From: Amycolatopsis sulphurea
Lineage (GTDB): Bacteria > Actinomycetota > Actinomycetes > Mycobacteriales > Pseudonocardiaceae
DNA length: 64,000 nucleotides
NCBI RefSeq assembly: GCF_002564045.1
Contig: NZ_PDJK01000002.1
Location: forward strand, 1,178,001 to 1,242,000
Direction: 5' to 3'
Shown here: positions 35,751-44,035 of the stretch, in pieces
How positions within the stretch are numbered: position 1 is the first letter of the stretch
How the letters are laid out: every line of letters begins with the position of its first letter
Notes under the pieces: generated by a model
The model's database searches: none
What the model was told of the DNA's origin: nothing
Seen by the model: the letters and a program-made list of their open reading frames with translations, nothing else
Translations under genes and position numbers: made by a program

Positions 35751-36266
35751 TCAGGCATCTCCGGCCGACGGCCGCAGGGAGAGTTTGGCCAGCAGTTCCC
35801 GGCCGCGTTCGGCGGTGCGGGGCTGGCAGAGCACGTCGTAGCGGCCCGCGACCAGCTGGCTCGCGGAGGAGAAATCGCGGCGGCCGCGGGACATCCGGTA
35901 GCCGATCGCGGCGAACGCCAGTCCGGACAGGACCCCGAGCACCAGCCCGGTGATCATCTGCAGGGCGAACCCGTGGTTCACGAACAGCCCGAGCAGCAAC
36001 CCGGCGAACAGGCCGAACCAGGCACCGGACATCGCCCCCGCGCCGAGCACCCGGCCCCAGGACAGCCGGCCGAGCACCCGTTCCACCAGCATCAGATCCA
36101 CCCCGACGATGGTCACGTCGCCGACCTCGAACTCGTTCTCCGCGAGGTAGTCCACCGCCTGCTGCGCCTCGCCGTAGGTACCGTACGAGGCGATCGGCCA
36201 GCCGGTGGGCGGCGTCGGGAGCCGCGGCGGCCCGGCCGGCCGCCGGCCACCAAGGGGACTGCTCAC
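35751..36266 (-). CDS. General stress protein 17M-like membrane protein (Rv1234-like)
   Basis: A 171-residue protein. Residues about 25-60 form the general-stress 17M-like fold (IASYGTYGEAQQAVDYLAEN, VGDVTIVGVDLMLVERVLG). Two Gly-rich membrane segments follow (GAGAMSGAWFGLFAGLLLGL and ITGLVLGVLSGLAFAAIGY), and the C-terminal part is soluble. GTG start with CAGGTGA upstream. Position beside lpqY on the opposite side to sugA matches Rv1234. Function unknown. Confidence 0.8.
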   Translation of the reverse strand: MSSPLGGRRPAGPPRLPTPPTGWPIASYGTYGEAQQAVDYLAENEFEVGDVTIVGVDLMLVERVLGRLSWGRVLGAGAMSGAWFGLFAGLLLGLFVNHGFALQMITGLVLGVLSGLAFAAIGYRMSRGRRDFSSASQLVAGRYDVLCQPRTAERGRELLAKLSLRPSAGDA

Positions 36267-36380
36267 ATCATCACCTGCGCACTCGTACCGTCCGAAGGAC
36301 CCATCTTGTCAAGAACCGGCGAACCGTGCGAACCGCCGGCCCGCGGCCTCCGGCGGCCTGGCGGCCCGGCGGCCTGGCGG

Positions 36381-36428
36381 CGTGGCGGCGTGGCGGCGTG
36401 GCGGCGTGGCGGCGTGGCGGCGTGGCGG
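36381..36428. repeat. 8-bp simple sequence repeat, six perfect copies of CGTGGCGG
   Basis: Six uninterrupted tandem copies, preceded by imperfect CCTGGCGG/CCCGGCGG variants from about 36345. It lies in the 268-nt region between the divergent stress-protein and DUF4190 genes, about 110-155 nt upstream of both starts. An 8-bp unit would change promoter spacing by non-helical steps if copy number varies. Confidence 0.95.
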
Positions 36429-36534
36429 CGGGCCAGAATCGATGACGATCTTCCGGGCGGCCGTCCGGGGTACGACGCTGCGCTGTCGTTTCGCCGGTTA
36501 AGGTGCCGTTCGAGGCCGATCCGGGGAGACGACG

Positions 36535-36852
36535 ATGACCGAGGGCGACGACGGTTACGAGCCCCCGTCCTTCGAGCACCAGCCGTACCCACCGCAAGGC
36601 CCGCCGCCCGGACCGGGCCTGGCGATCGCGTCGCTGGTGTGCTCGATCGCCGGGTTCGTGCTGTGCGCGCCGCTGGCCGTGGCGGGAATCGTGATGGGAC
36701 ACATCGCACACGCCAGGGCCCGCCGGGGGCGCGCCCCCGCTGGTGCGGTCGCGGTCGCCGGATTCGTCGTCGGATACGGCGCGCTCGTCGTGTGGGGGAT
36801 CGTGATTGCATGGATCCTGCACGCACTGTCCACGTCCGGGGTCTTCCGCTGA
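36535..36852 (+). CDS. DUF4190 domain-containing membrane protein
   Basis: A 105-residue protein with a proline-rich 25-residue N-terminus and the DUF4190 pair of helices: LAIASLVCSIAGFVLCAPLA then VAGIVMGHIAHARAR, followed by another hydrophobic segment (VAVAGFVVGYGALVVWGIVI). ATG 8 nt after GGGGAGA. A tandem pair with the next gene (32 nt gap). Position matches Rv1233c. Function unknown. Confidence 0.85.
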   Translation: MTEGDDGYEPPSFEHQPYPPQGPPPGPGLAIASLVCSIAGFVLCAPLAVAGIVMGHIAHARARRGRAPAGAVAVAGFVVGYGALVVWGIVIAWILHALSTSGVFR

Positions 36853-36883
36853 GGCCCGCACACCCGCACCCGAGGAATCCCCG

Positions 36884-37624
36884 ATGACGAACCCGCCGAA
36901 CCCGCCCGGCCGCGAAGACCCGCCGGCCACCGCCGAACCGACCGGTTTCGAGCCTCCCGCGACCGCGGAACCGGCCCCGTTCGAGCCACCGGCGACGGCC
37001 GGGCCCGGAGCACCGTCGGCGGGCGAGCCCGTTGTCGTTCCGCCGCCCCTGCCTGGTGAACCCACGCCGTCCGCGAAGCCCGATGCCACGCCGCCTGCCG
37101 CCGAGCCCGCACAGCCCTCCGCCGCCGTTCCGATGCCGCCCTCCGGCTGGACCGCCCCGGAACCCGGCTTCGTCACCCCGGGCAGCACCCCGACCGGTTA
37201 CCACGTGCCCGGATCCGATCCCAGCGGAATACCCGTGTACGGCAGCGTCGGTCAGCCACCGGCGTACGGGCAGCCCGGCTACTCCGCCGTCAGCCCGTAC
37301 CCACCGGCGACTGGCGGCTATCCCGCGTACGGGCAGCCGTACCAGCCCTACGGTCTACCGCCGGAGCAGAACACCGGGCTCGCCATCGGCGCGCTCGTCT
37401 GCTCGCTCGTCGGGATACTGACCTGTCTCCTCGCCCTCCCCGGCGTCATCATGGGCCACATCGCACTGTCCAAAGCCAACCGCGGCGAAGCAGGCGGGCG
37501 CGGCATGGCGCTCGCCGCGATCGCGGTCGGCTACGCGTTCATCGCGCTCTACGTGAGCTTCGGGATCACGGTCGGGATCATGGGCGCAACGGGCTACTTC
37601 GACACGAGCTACTTCGACCGCTAA
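36884..37624 (+). CDS. DUF4190 domain-containing protein with long Pro-rich N-terminus
   Basis: A 246-residue protein. Residues 1-165 are proline/alanine-rich, ending in a G-Y-P-rich stretch (YGQPGYSAVSPYPPATGGYP). The DUF4190 domain follows: LAIGALVCSLVGILTCLLAL then PGVIMGHIALSKANRGEAGG, with a last helix near the C-terminus. ATG at 36884, RBS GAGGAA. Paralogue of the preceding gene. Its TAA overlaps the stop of the convergent SPFH gene (37621-37624). Confidence 0.85.
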   Translation: MTNPPNPPGREDPPATAEPTGFEPPATAEPAPFEPPATAGPGAPSAGEPVVVPPPLPGEPTPSAKPDATPPAAEPAQPSAAVPMPPSGWTAPEPGFVTPGSTPTGYHVPGSDPSGIPVYGSVGQPPAYGQPGYSAVSPYPPATGGYPAYGQPYQPYGLPPEQNTGLAIGALVCSLVGILTCLLALPGVIMGHIALSKANRGEAGGRGMALAAIAVGYAFIALYVSFGITVGIMGATGYFDTSYFDR

Positions 37625-38427
37625 TCACCAGGCAGCGCGTCGCTCTCCGTACGCGGCCTCGGCGTCGCGGTTGCTTCTTCAGTGCGCGCGTCGAGGAAAC
37701 GCAGCAGCTCCACCGGGAATGGCAGCACCAGCGTGGAGTTCTTCTCCGCAGACACCTGGACCACGGTCTCCAGCAGACGCAGCTGCAACGCGGCCGGGGT
37801 CGATTCCATCGTCGCGGCGGCCTGGGCGAGTTTGTGCGAGGCCTGCAGTTCGCCGTCCGCGGAGATCACTCGTGCCCGGCGTTCGCGCTCGGCCTCGGCC
37901 TGGCGGGACATCGACCGTTTCATCGACTCCGGCAGCGCGACGTCCTTGATCTCCACCCGGTCGATGTGGATGCCCCAGCCCAGCGCCGGGCTGTCGATCA
38001 TCAGCTCCAGGCCCTGGTTGAGCCGTTCCCGGTTGGCCAGCAGATCGTCCAGATCGCTCTTGCCGATGATGGAGCGCAGCGAGGTCTGCGCGACCTGCCC
38101 GATCGCGGCGCCGTAGTCCTGCACGTGCACCGCGGCCAGCACCGGGTCGACCACCTTGAAGTACACCACCGCGTCCACCCGCACCGTGACGTTGTCCCGG
38201 GTGATCCCGTCCTGCCCGGGGACCGGCATGGTGACGACCTGCATGTTCACCTTTTGGAGCCGGTCGGCGATCGGCACCAGCATGACCAGGCCCGGTGCCC
38301 GCACCTGCGGACGGACCCGGCCGAACCGGAACACGAGGCCCTGCTCGAACTGCTTCACCACGCGGACCGCGGACGCGAGCCACAGCCCGCCCGCGACGAC
38401 CACTGCGCTGACAATCTCGACGATCAT
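37621..38427 (-). CDS. SPFH/Band 7 (slipin-type) membrane protein
   Basis: A 268-residue stomatin/slipin. One N-terminal membrane segment (MIVEIVSAVVVAGGLWLASA), then the Band 7 domain: GLVFRFGRVRPQVRAPGLVM, VDAVVYFKVVDPVLAAVHV and IHIDRVEIKDVALPESMKRS. A coiled-coil-like A/E/R helix follows (RQAEAERERRARVISADGEL). ATG at 38427 with GGGAG 5 nt upstream. SPFH proteins oligomerise at the membrane and organise proteases or lipids. No NfeD-type partner gene is adjacent. Confidence 0.92.
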   Translation of the reverse strand: MIVEIVSAVVVAGGLWLASAVRVVKQFEQGLVFRFGRVRPQVRAPGLVMLVPIADRLQKVNMQVVTMPVPGQDGITRDNVTVRVDAVVYFKVVDPVLAAVHVQDYGAAIGQVAQTSLRSIIGKSDLDDLLANRERLNQGLELMIDSPALGWGIHIDRVEIKDVALPESMKRSMSRQAEAERERRARVISADGELQASHKLAQAAATMESTPAALQLRLLETVVQVSAEKNSTLVLPFPVELLRFLDARTEEATATPRPRTESDALPGD

Positions 38428-38519
38428 GACAGCTCCCGGGTTCGCGGAACCCCTGTTCACCTACTGTACGCGCGCGAAGCGGACGGGGAAACGGGTTGCG
38501 TGTCCGGCCAACCGGTTTC

Positions 38520-38578
38520 AGGTCTGTGAAGGGGCCCTTCACGGACTCAGAGTCTGTGAAGGGCCCCTTCACAGACCT
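38520..38578. repeat. Palindromic repeat copy 3 (59 bp, one mismatch) with conserved flank
   Basis: 29-bp arms around a single base with one mismatch, two GTGAAGGGGCCCTTCAC-type cores 30 bp apart. The right flank (38576-38606, containing CCGACTTTGCCGACACCCTG) is also found beside the 46.1-kb element, and the left flank CAACCGGTTTCAGGTC matches the 31.1-kb element. It lies directly before the kinase pseudogene, whose start codon is missing. Confidence 0.85.
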
Positions 38579-38605
38579 CCACACCGACTTTGCCGACACC
38601 CTGGC

Positions 38606-39493
38606 GGAATCCCGCCTGCCTTCGCCGCCCGCGTACCCCGCGTACTCGGGCCCGAATCGGCGCCGTGGCTCGCCGAACTGCCCGCGCTCGCCGAGCGGTT
38701 CGCCCGCGAATGGGGGCTGGAGTTCGAGGACCGCGCACGGCACGGATTCGCCGGAGTCGTCCAGCTCGCGCGCCGGGCCGACGGCAGCCGGGTGATGCTC
38801 AAACTCGGCTGGCCGCACGAAGAATCCCGGGACGAGCCGCTCGCACTGTCCACATGGGCCGGCCGGGGTGCGGTGCTGCTCCTGGAATCCGCGCCCGAAC
38901 ACGGAGTGCTGCTGCTGGAACGGCTGGACGATTCCCGCACCCTGCACGGTGAACCGCTGCTGCCCGCGGTCGAGGTGCTCAGCGAGCTGGCCCACCGGCT
39001 CGCGGTACCCGCACCGGCCGCACTGACCCGTTCGGTGGCCGCGGAGGCGGAACGGCTGCAGGCCGAGCTCCCCCGGCGCTGGCAGGACCTCGGCCGCCCG
39101 CTGCCCCGCCGGGAGCTGGACGCGGCGCTCGAAGCCTGCCGCGACCTCGGCCCGACGCCCGCACCGTTGCTGGCCAACGAGGACCTGCACTACGAGAACG
39201 TGCTGGCGGGTACGCGCGAACAGTGGCTGGTGATCGACCCGAAGCCGATCGCCGGCGACCTGGAGTACGGAGCGTTCTCCTTCCTGTGGAACCGGTTCGA
39301 CGAGTCCACATTGGACGACAAACTGGCCGCGAGCAGACTGGACCCGGCCCGTGCGAAGGCCTGAACGCTGGTGCGTGCGGTGCAGAACCGGCTGTGGTTC
39401 GCCGAGGACCTGCGCGACACCGGGGACCTCGGCGACGACGGGCCAGCCGGCGCATACTTGCCCGCTTTGACCCGCTGGGCGCTGAAGTCCTGA
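38606..39493 (+). pseudogene. Aminoglycoside/hydroxyurea resistance kinase-like gene: start lost and in-frame TGA
   Basis: Homology begins at PPAFAARVPRVLG without ATG, GTG or TTG; upstream, the frame runs into the palindromic repeat. The body is like APH(6)/Hur kinases: LMLKLGWPHEE-type ATP region (read as VMLKLGWPHEESRDE), catalytic-loop-like LLANEDLHYENVLAG and metal-binding VIDPKPIAGDLEYGAFSF. TGA at 39362-39364 sits where family members have W (KAWTLVRAV...); beyond it the same frame continues TLVRAVQNRLWFAEDLRDTG and ends at 39493 as a normal C-terminus. Two independent lesions make function unlikely unless TGA is read through and a distant start is used. Confidence 0.7.
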
Positions 39494-39554
39494 CTGAGAG
39501 AACGCCGGGCGCCGTCACGAGCGGACCCGCACGCCAGCCGATAGTGTCGGCGCC

Positions 39555-40895
39555 ATGGCGGGTAACCGGGTCTTCGCAGCTCAGCTGGCAGGTCTGCCGG
39601 TGTTCGGGCCCGATGGCGAGTCCATCGGCAAGGTCCGCGACCTGGTCGCCGGGCTGCGGCTGGACCAGCAGCCGCCCCGGGTGCTCGGGCTGGTGGTCGA
39701 ACTGGCCACCCGGCGCCGGGTGTTCGTGCCGATGCTCCGGGTCACCTCGATCGAGCCGAACGCGGTCACACTCGCCACCGGTTCGGTGAACATGCGCCAC
39801 TTCACCCTGCGGCCCAACGAGGTGCTGGTGTGCGGCCAGCTGCTCGACGCACACGCGATGCGCACCGACGGCACCACCCGGGTGACCATCGCCGATGCCG
39901 CGATGGAGCCCACCCGCACCCGGGACTGGGTGCTGGCGAAGCTCGCCGTACGCGAACGGTCCACCCGGCTGGCACTGGGCCGGCGCCGCGCGGCCATGCA
40001 GGTGCTGGCGTGGAACGAGGTGGCCGGGCTCGGCCTCACCGATCTGACCGGCCAGCCCCAGGGCGCTGGTCAGCTGCTGATGCTGTTCGACACCATGCGG
40101 GCGGTGGATATCGCGGCCACCGTGCGCGATCTGCCGCTCAAACGCCGGCACGAGGTGGCCGAGGCGATGGACGACGAACGCCTCGCCGACGTGATCGAGG
40201 AGCTGCCCGAAGACGACCAGAAGGAGCTGCTCGCCCACCTGCCCGAGGAGCGGGCCGCGGACGTGCTCGAAGCGATGAACCCGGACGACGCCGCGGACCT
40301 GCTCGCGGAACTGGCCCCGGCCGAGCAGAGCCGTCTGCTGGAACTGATGGAGCCCGAAGAGTCCGCGCCGGTCAAGCGGCTGCTCGCGTACTCCTCGGAC
40401 ACCGCAGGCGGGCTGATGACCCCGGAGCCGGTGGTGCTCACCCCGGACGCCACCATCGCCGAAGCGCTGGCGCACATCCGCAACGCGGAACTGCCCTCCG
40501 CGCTGGCGACCCTGATTTTCGTCTGCCGTCCGCCCACCGCGACCCCGACCGGCCGGTTCGTCGGCGTCGTGCACTTCCAGCGGCTGCTGCGCGAACCCCC
40601 GGCCGAGCTGGTCGCGTCCGCGGTGGACACCGACCTCACCGCTCTCCGGCCGGAAGCACCGCTGGCGGAGGTCACCCGCTACTTCGCCGCCTACAACCTC
40701 GCCTGCGCGCCGGTGGTCGATCCGGAGGATCACCTGCTGGGCGCGGTCACCGTGGACGACGTCCTCGACCATCTGCTGCCCGACGACTGGCGCGAGACCG
40801 GGCTGCACGATTTCGGCCTGCCCTCCGCCGTCGATCCGGTCGACCCCGATACCCCCGCCGGACCAGCCGAACCCGAGGAGGCCGACCGTGCCTGA
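39555..40895 (+). CDS. MgtE-like sensor protein: PRC-barrel-like, MgtE N-domain and CBS pair, no channel domain
   Basis: A 446-residue soluble protein. Residues about 1-90 look like a PRC-barrel (GLPVFGPDGESIGKVRDLVA). About 170-290 form the MgtE N superhelix, with repeats LADVIEELPEDDQKELLAHL, AADVLEAMNPDDAADLLAEL and EQSRLLELMEPEESAPVKRL. Residues 290-420 are two CBS domains (GGLMTPEPVVLTPDATIAEA; APVVDPEDHLLGAVTVDDVL). The five-helix MgtE channel is absent. It overlaps the DUF1003 membrane gene by 8 nt. Matches Rv1232c. It may act as a Mg2+/nucleotide sensor for a partner membrane protein. Confidence 0.88.
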   Translation: MAGNRVFAAQLAGLPVFGPDGESIGKVRDLVAGLRLDQQPPRVLGLVVELATRRRVFVPMLRVTSIEPNAVTLATGSVNMRHFTLRPNEVLVCGQLLDAHAMRTDGTTRVTIADAAMEPTRTRDWVLAKLAVRERSTRLALGRRRAAMQVLAWNEVAGLGLTDLTGQPQGAGQLLMLFDTMRAVDIAATVRDLPLKRRHEVAEAMDDERLADVIEELPEDDQKELLAHLPEERAADVLEAMNPDDAADLLAELAPAEQSRLLELMEPEESAPVKRLLAYSSDTAGGLMTPEPVVLTPDATIAEALAHIRNAELPSALATLIFVCRPPTATPTGRFVGVVHFQRLLREPPAELVASAVDTDLTALRPEAPLAEVTRYFAAYNLACAPVVDPEDHLLGAVTVDDVLDHLLPDDWRETGLHDFGLPSAVDPVDPDTPAGPAEPEEADRA

Positions 40896-41385
40896 ACTGT
40901 CCACCGGCCGACGGCTCGACCAGCCGCGCAGCCAGGCCCGCCTGCGGCTGAACATCGATCCGGACACCTTCGGCAGGTTCACCGAACGAGTCGCGCGGTT
41001 CCTCGGCACCGGCAAGTACCTGTTCTGGCAGACGCTGGTCGTCGTGGTCTGGATCATGCTCAACCTGGCCGCGCTGTCACTGCGCTGGGACCCGTACCCG
41101 TTCATCCTGCTCAACCTGGTCTTCTCCACGCAGGCCGCGTACGCCGCGCCGCTGATCCTGCTGGCGCAGAACCGCCAGGACGACCGCGACCGCGTTTCGC
41201 TGGAGGAAGACCGTTCCCGGGCGGCGCAGACCAAGGCGGACACGGAGTATCTGGCGCGGGAGCTGGCCGCGCTGCGGCTGGCCATCGGCGAGGTGGCCAC
41301 CCGCGACTACCTGCGCAGCGAATTGGACCGGCTGCGTGACGACCTGACCGTGAACACGAAGCCGCGCAAGGCGAAACAGGCGTGA
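40888..41385 (+). CDS. DUF1003 membrane protein
   Basis: A 165-residue protein with two membrane segments (FWQTLVVVVWIMLNLAALSL and PFILLNLVFSTQAAYAAPLI) typical of DUF1003, followed by a charged helical tail (LAQNRQDDRDRVSLEEDRSR). The GTG start at 40888 lies inside the end of the MgtE-like gene, so the two are translationally coupled. Matches Rv1231c. Function unknown. Confidence 0.9.
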   Translation: MPELSTGRRLDQPRSQARLRLNIDPDTFGRFTERVARFLGTGKYLFWQTLVVVVWIMLNLAALSLRWDPYPFILLNLVFSTQAAYAAPLILLAQNRQDDRDRVSLEEDRSRAAQTKADTEYLARELAALRLAIGEVATRDYLRSELDRLRDDLTVNTKPRKAKQA

Positions 41386-41413
41386 AAACGGCGGGCGGAT
41401 ACCGGTACGTACC

Positions 41414-42568
41414 ATGGGTTCTGTGACTGGTACACAGCAGCTCCCCAGCGTCGACGACGTCCGCACCGCGCTGAAGGACGTGTACGACCCGGAGATCAAA
41501 AAGCCGATCACCGACCTCGGCATGGTCAAAGACGTGGCGGTCGGCGAAGACGGCGCGGTCACCGTCGGCATCTACCTCACCGTGGCGGGCTGCCCGCTCA
41601 AGGCGACGCTGACCCAGGACACCACCAAGGCGGTCGCGCAGCTCCCCGGCGTCACGGACGTGCGGGTCGAGCTGGACGTGATGAGCGACGAGCAGCGGAC
41701 CGAGCTGCGCAAGTCCCTGCGTGGCGACGCGGCCGAGCCGGTGATCCCGTTCGCGCAACCGGGTTCGCTGACCCGGGTGTACTGCGTGGCCTCGGGCAAG
41801 GGCGGGGTGGGCAAGTCCTCCGTCACGGTGAATCTGGCCGTTGCGATGGCCGAGCGCGGGCTGTCGGTCGGCGTCGTGGACGCGGACATCTACGGGCACT
41901 CGATCCCGCGCATGCTGGGCGCGCGGGAGAAGCCGACCAAGGTCGAGAAGATGATCATGCCGCCACAGGCACACGGCGTGAAGGTGATCTCGATCGGCAT
42001 GTTCACCCCGGGCAACGCGCCGGTGGTGTGGCGCGGCCCGATGCTGCACCGCGCCCTGCAGCAGTTCCTCGCCGACGTGTTCTGGGGCGATCTCGACATC
42101 CTGCTGCTGGACCTGCCGCCGGGCACCGGCGACATCGCGATCTCGGTGGCACAGCTGATCCCGAACGCGGAAATCCTGGTGGTCACCACCCCGCAGCAGG
42201 CCGCGGCCGAAGTGGCCGAGCGCGCCGGGGCGATCGCCATGCAGACCCGGCAGCGAGTGGCCGGCGTGATCGAGAACATGTCCTGGCTGGAGACGCCCTC
42301 GGGCGAACGGATCGAGGTGTTCGGTGCCGGCGGCGGGCAGACCGTGGCCGATTCGCTGTCCAAGTCGGTGGGCTCGAAAGTCCCGCTGCTGGGCCAGGTC
42401 CCGCTCGATCCGCGACTGCGGGAACAGGGCGACGAGGGCACCCCGCTGGTGCTCGCCGAACCGGAGGCGCCCGCCTCGCAGGTCCTCAGGGACGCGGCGA
42501 AGCAGCTCGCGGTCCGGGCCCGTGGGCTGGCGGGGATGATGCTGAACGTGACCCCCGCCGACCGCTGA
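41414..42568 (+). CDS. mrp: Mrp/ApbC-type iron-sulfur carrier P-loop ATPase
   Basis: A 384-residue protein: N-terminal MIP18/DUF59 domain (residues 1-95, VYDPEIKKPITDLGMVKDVA and LTVAGCPLKATL), then the deviant Walker A ASGKGGVGKSSVTVNLAVAM near 118 and DADIYGHSIPRMLG. DLPPGTGDIAISVAQL is the Walker B region. The CxxC found in many ApbC proteins is replaced here by MSWLETPSGERIEVFGAGGG. It probably helps load or transfer Fe-S clusters. ATG at 41414 (start region MGSVTGTQQLPSVDDV). Matches Rv1229c. Confidence 0.93.
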   Translation: MGSVTGTQQLPSVDDVRTALKDVYDPEIKKPITDLGMVKDVAVGEDGAVTVGIYLTVAGCPLKATLTQDTTKAVAQLPGVTDVRVELDVMSDEQRTELRKSLRGDAAEPVIPFAQPGSLTRVYCVASGKGGVGKSSVTVNLAVAMAERGLSVGVVDADIYGHSIPRMLGAREKPTKVEKMIMPPQAHGVKVISIGMFTPGNAPVVWRGPMLHRALQQFLADVFWGDLDILLLDLPPGTGDIAISVAQLIPNAEILVVTTPQQAAAEVAERAGAIAMQTRQRVAGVIENMSWLETPSGERIEVFGAGGGQTVADSLSKSVGSKVPLLGQVPLDPRLREQGDEGTPLVLAEPEAPASQVLRDAAKQLAVRARGLAGMMLNVTPADR

Positions 42569-42608
42569 GCGGTCGCGGTCCGGCTGCTGACGGCCTTGGC
42601 GGTCCAGG

Positions 42609-42913
42609 CGCGTACGCGGCCAGGCTACGTGCATGGTGGTCCGGGCGCGTGTGCGGCGGTCGGGTCGGGTGGACCGTGGTCAACCCGCGTACAGCGGTCC
42701 TGTGGGGTGCACGGTGGTCAGGGCGGTGTGCACCCATGGTCAAGCCCGCGTACGGCGGCCATGCGGTCTGCAAGGTCGCCAGCAGGGTCCATGGTGGTCA
42801 GTCGCGGCAGGCGCGCGCACCGTGGTCAACGGCTGCCCGCCGTCCGGACCGATCGGGCCACGGCCCAGAACACGCTGTGCCCAAGCCGCCTACCCGACCA
42901 GCCGCACCCGGAC
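42609..42913. repeat. Degenerate short-repeat tract related to the 3' end of the lipoprotein gene
   Basis: No gene is seen here. About seven copies of a core like GTGCAYGGTGGTCAR recur every 20-45 bp, alternating with CGCGTACGCGGY-like words (for example near 42629, 42665, 42697, 42735, 42789 and 42822). The last copy, GTGCACAGTGGTCAG, is the final coding sequence of the lipoprotein gene at 42914, so the tract looks like decayed copies of that gene end. Confidence 0.6.
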
Positions 42914-43402
42914 TCAGGCCGCGTGCACAGTGGTCAGCACAGTGCCCGACCCGCTCAGTGTGACGCGGGTGTCCCCGGCCTTGGCCACCTTCCAGTCGAT
43001 GTCCTCGGCTTCGCCGGGCTGCACGGCGATGGTCTTGTCCGGCTGGCCCTGCACGTCGACGGTCTGCGGCTGGTCGACGGTCACCCGGACCTTGACGTGG
43101 TCGCCGACCTGCACGTCGACCGCACCGGCGGGCGGGGTGACCTTGCCGGCGGTGTACTCGACCGTGATCAGCACGTCCACGCCCGGCTGGCCGGTGTTCG
43201 CGCCCCGCTTGACGTTCGCCTGTTCCCCGGAGGCGCTGCCCGCCTCGTTCGAGTGGACCGCGGACGACGGGGCGGCCGGGGCGGGGACCGACGTGTACGT
43301 GGCGGGCGGCGCGGTGCTCGGCTCGTCGTCGGCACTGCACCCGGCCACCACCAGGGCGGCCGCCGCGATCGTCCCGGCCAGCGCAGCCGCACGACGTGAC
43401 AT
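42914..43402 (-). CDS. Exported lipoprotein, function unknown
   Basis: A 162-residue protein with signal peptide MSRRAAALAGTIAAAALVVA followed by the lipobox cysteine (VAGC). After a 45-residue P/A/S linker, a beta-rich domain of about 90 residues (VDVLITVEYTAGKVTPPAGA ... VKVRVTVDQPQTVDV) looks immunoglobulin- or cupredoxin-like, but no metal ligands are evident. ATG start with GGAGG upstream. Stands alone between mrp and tatB. Roughly where lpqX lies in M. tuberculosis, but I cannot claim orthology. Confidence 0.75.
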   Translation of the reverse strand: MSRRAAALAGTIAAAALVVAGCSADDEPSTAPPATYTSVPAPAAPSSAVHSNEAGSASGEQANVKRGANTGQPGVDVLITVEYTAGKVTPPAGAVDVQVGDHVKVRVTVDQPQTVDVQGQPDKTIAVQPGEAEDIDWKVAKAGDTRVTLSGSGTVLTTVHAA

Positions 43403-43491
43403 CTCAGGAACCTCCAGGGTCGGTTGAAGCTTGTGCCCTGAGGCTACCCAGCCTGGTCAGGCGCGCTTCAGCTGCCCGGGAGCACGACTCA

Positions 43492-43899
43492 TCAGGTGGC
43501 GTCCGGGTCGATCGGCGGGCGCTCCCCCGGCTTGAGCGGCTCCGGCTGCGGCACGCTGCTCTGCGGTTTGATCGCGGGGCTGCCGTTCGAGCCGTTCGTG
43601 CCGTTGATCGAGTTCAGGCCGAGCGGATCCGCGTCGCCGTCGAACAGATGCTGGGTGACGACGCGCTTCGGGTCGAAGTTGCGCAGCCCGCGCAGATCCT
43701 CCAGCGGTTTGCGGAGCTGGTCGAACTCCGGGCCCATCTCCTCACGCAGCTGCTCGCGCGCACCGGTGGCGAACTCGCGGACCTTGCGAACGCTGCGGGC
43801 CATCCAGGCGGCCGCCTCGGGCAGCCGCTCGGGACCGAGGATGAAGAGACCGGCGACGATGAGGACGAGAATCTCGCCCCAGCCGATGCTGTCGAACAC
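43492..43899 (-). CDS. tatB: Sec-independent protein translocase subunit TatB
   Basis: A 135-residue TatB. It starts [20 protein letters not shown] with one membrane helix, then the hinge [20 protein letters not shown] and an amphipathic helix; the tail is polar ([18 protein letters not shown]). The GTG at 43899 follows GGAGG by 9 nt. TatB with TatC receives folded twin-arginine substrates. The position after htrA (with a repeat between) matches Rv1224 downstream of Rv1223. Confidence 0.93.
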   Translation of the reverse strand: MFDSIGWGEILVLIVAGLFILGPERLPEAAAWMARSVRKVREFATGAREQLREEMGPEFDQLRKPLEDLRGLRNFDPKRVVTQHLFDGDADPLGLNSINGTNGSNGSPAIKPQSSVPQPEPLKPGERPPIDPDAT

Positions 43900-43960
43900 C
43901 CGTGAACCTCCGCTCGGTGCTGGCCTGCCCAGAATACCCGCGCCCGGCCCAGGTCCGGCA

Positions 43961-44014
43961 GGCTGTGAAGGGAACATTCACCGACGTTGAGTCCCTGAAG
44001 ATGCCCTGCACAGC
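43961..44014. repeat. Palindromic repeat copy 4 (degenerate)
   Basis: The outline GGCTGTGAAGGG ... TTCAC ... TTGAGTCC ... CTGAAG ... TGCACAGC retains the 30-bp spacing and the GGCTGTG/CACAGCT ends of copy 1, but with many substitutions. Located between the htrA stop and the tatB start. Confidence 0.7.
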
Positions 44015-44035
44015 TCGTCCGGCCGGCGGAGTGGG

